Origin: Nitrosomonas sp. Is79A3
GTDB taxonomy: Bacteria > Pseudomonadota > Gammaproteobacteria > Burkholderiales > Nitrosomonadaceae
Assembly (NCBI RefSeq): GCF_000219585.1
Contig: NC_015731.1
Coordinates: 1,178,001-1,242,000 of the forward strand
Length of the DNA stretch: 64,000 bases
Direction: 5' to 3'
Position numbers and translations under genes: made by a program. This document shows, piece by piece, positions 62,660-64,000 of this stretch; position 1 is the stretch's first letter, and every line of letters begins with the position of its first letter. A model generated the notes under the pieces. The model saw only the letters and a program-made list of their open reading frames with translations. It was not told the DNA's origin and searched no databases.

Positions 62660-64000
62660 ATGTCGACTCAATCTTTAGATTCTTCCCAATTACGCATTAC
62701 CATCGACCCGGATTCACTGGGATTTTCGGATACTTCGGAATTACTGCAACGGCCGTTATCCTGGATCGGACAGGAGCGGGCAGAAGCGGCTGCGCGTTTT
62801 GGTCTTGGCATCATGCAGCCGGATTATCATTTGTTTGTGCTGGGGGAAGCGGGATCGGGACGCACTTCGTTGTTGCATCAAGCGATGATAGACGCGGCGG
62901 CTGACCATCCAGCGCCAGCGGATTTGTGCTACCTGTATAATTTTATCGCGCCTGAGAAGCCGCTGGCTTTGCACTTGCCTGCCGGGCAGGGGCGGATGTT
63001 GCGTCAGTCGCTACTGCAACTGGCTAAATCGCTGCCGGCGGAAATCGCGCAATGCTTGAGTGGGCAGGATTTCAAGCTCAAAAGTGATCGCACTGAGAAA
63101 AAATTCAAAACGGAAGCAACGCAAGCGTATGCCAAGCTGGACAAGATTTCGGAATCACTGCATTTCACGATTCACCGCGAAGACGAGCGGATTGTATTTA
63201 CTTTATTGGATGAAAAAGGCGAGATCCTGACTGCAGAAAATTTACTGAAGTTACCCAGGACACGCCGAGCTGAAATAGAGCAGGCGGAGCAGGAATTACG
63301 TGAAGCGATTATTCTCTATTTTGAGGAATTCAAACGGGTAGAGAAAGAAAAAGATGTGGCGTTGACTGCATTGCAACGCTGCAGTGTGCAACCCTTATTG
63401 AATCTTACCTTGAAGAAAATTCAGGATGAATTACAACAGTCATTACAACTGGATCGGCTTAAGACTTATTTTGAACAAATAGAATCGGATATTCTCGATA
63501 ATCTGGTGCTGTTTGAAGCAAATAACGTCGACGAAGAGAAGCAGCAGGCAGAATTAAATCAGATTTTCTCGCGCTTCCAAATCAATCTCGTCGTGGATAA
63601 TGCGGATCTGCATGGAGCGCCGGTCATTATTGAAGATAACCCCTCAGCGTGTGCATTGTTTGGCAGTATCGATTATCAGTTTGAGGAAGGCAGACTAAAA
63701 ACTAATTTCATGCGTATTCGCGCCGGCAGTTTATTAAAGGCGCATGGCGGATTTCTCATGCTGCACCTGGATGATTTGCTGACGGATGGCCAGCTATGGG
63801 TAAAGCTGCGGCGATTCTTGCGAAGTAAACGGTTACAAATCGAAGAGCCCGGCTCCGCATTAACCTCGAATACGCCCGTATTCCTCGAACCGGAAGCAGT
63901 GGACGTGAATGTCAAAATCATTCTGATCGGATCGCGGGATGAATATTATGAATTGGAGGAAATTGATCCTGAGTTCATGCGGCGCTTCCGTGTGAAAGTG
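62660..64000 (+). CDS. Lon-like AAA+ protease (LonH/YcbZ type), cut by window edge
   Basis: About 447 residues are visible and the frame is still open at the end. It begins MSTQSLDSSQLRITIDPDSL, then WIGQERAEAAARFGLGIMQ and a P-loop FVLGEAGSGRTSLL with Arg in place of the usual Lys. A long coiled-coil insertion follows (residues about 150-300). Next come NLVVDNADLHGAPVIIEDNP and LKAHGGFLMLHLDDLL, as in the Lon-related protease family that includes E. coli YcbZ. The protease domain would lie beyond the window. An in-frame ATG at 62642 is an alternative start. Neither has a strong ribosome site. Confidence 0.82.
   Translation, partial: MSTQSLDSSQLRITIDPDSLGFSDTSELLQRPLSWIGQERAEAAARFGLGIMQPDYHLFVLGEAGSGRTSLLHQAMIDAAADHPAPADLCYLYNFIAPEKPLALHLPAGQGRMLRQSLLQLAKSLPAEIAQCLSGQDFKLKSDRTEKKFKTEATQAYAKLDKISESLHFTIHREDERIVFTLLDEKGEILTAENLLKLPRTRRAEIEQAEQELREAIILYFEEFKRVEKEKDVALTALQRCSVQPLLNLTLKKIQDELQQSLQLDRLKTYFEQIESDILDNLVLFEANNVDEEKQQAELNQIFSRFQINLVVDNADLHGAPVIIEDNPSACALFGSIDYQFEEGRLKTNFMRIRAGSLLKAHGGFLMLHLDDLLTDGQLWVKLRRFLRSKRLQIEEPGSALTSNTPVFLEPEAVDVNVKIILIGSRDEYYELEEIDPEFMRRFRVKV

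Overview
The window comes from a betaproteobacterial ammonia oxidiser, most likely a Nitrosomonas. It carries a complete amoC-amoA-amoB operon whose AmoA matches the Nitrosomonas protein closely. The neighbours fit as well: PEP-CTERM surface proteins, a large TonB-dependent receptor, an AddAB-like repair locus and several insertion sequences. No rRNA, tRNA or CRISPR array was seen.

Layout. 1-3.7 kb: end of an AddB-like nuclease and an AddA-like helicase-nuclease. 4-7.2 kb: amoCAB with an internal hairpin and a strong terminator. 7.4-15.7 kb: rhodanese, amino acid permease, a degenerate kinase-like membrane protein, a serralysin-type metalloprotease, a haem-porin fusion resembling Cyc2, and an unknown secreted protein. 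15.8-35.8 kb: a phosphate-starvation region with phoB, psiE, a DUF3450/TtpC-like/ExbB/ExbD/TonB/TPR operon, a TonB-dependent receptor, a secreted beta-helix-like protein, pstSCAB and a secreted phosphoesterase. 36-44 kb: accessory DNA with an IS66-type element, transposase remnants, a three-gene exported-protein operon, a MITE and an IS1595 element inside 199-bp inverted repeats. 44.6-55.5 kb: CHAD protein, ParA ATPase and NUDIX protein (a possible polyphosphate cluster), a D12 methylase with a damaged catalytic motif, a pyruvate-kinase-like protein, a phytase-like PEP-CTERM protein, a basic RHH-like protein and an EAL-CBS-GGDEF protein. 55.6-64 kb: pyrophosphatase, arsRDA, a DUF2269 protein, an AbiJ-like gene split by an IS3 element, and the start of a Lon-like protease.

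How it fits together. Six promoters in the window, and a weaker seventh, share one geometry: PhoB half-sites 11 bp apart, then exactly 10 nt to a -10 hexamer. They precede phoB, psiE, the TonB operon, the beta-helix gene, pstS, the secreted phosphoesterase and the phytase-like gene. I infer a clustered Pho regulon in which exported phosphoesterases and a dedicated TonB system feed outer-membrane uptake and Pst takes phosphate across the inner membrane. The CHAD-ParA-NUDIX cluster and pyrophosphatase may handle the stored phosphate. All regulatory assignments are by eye and untested.
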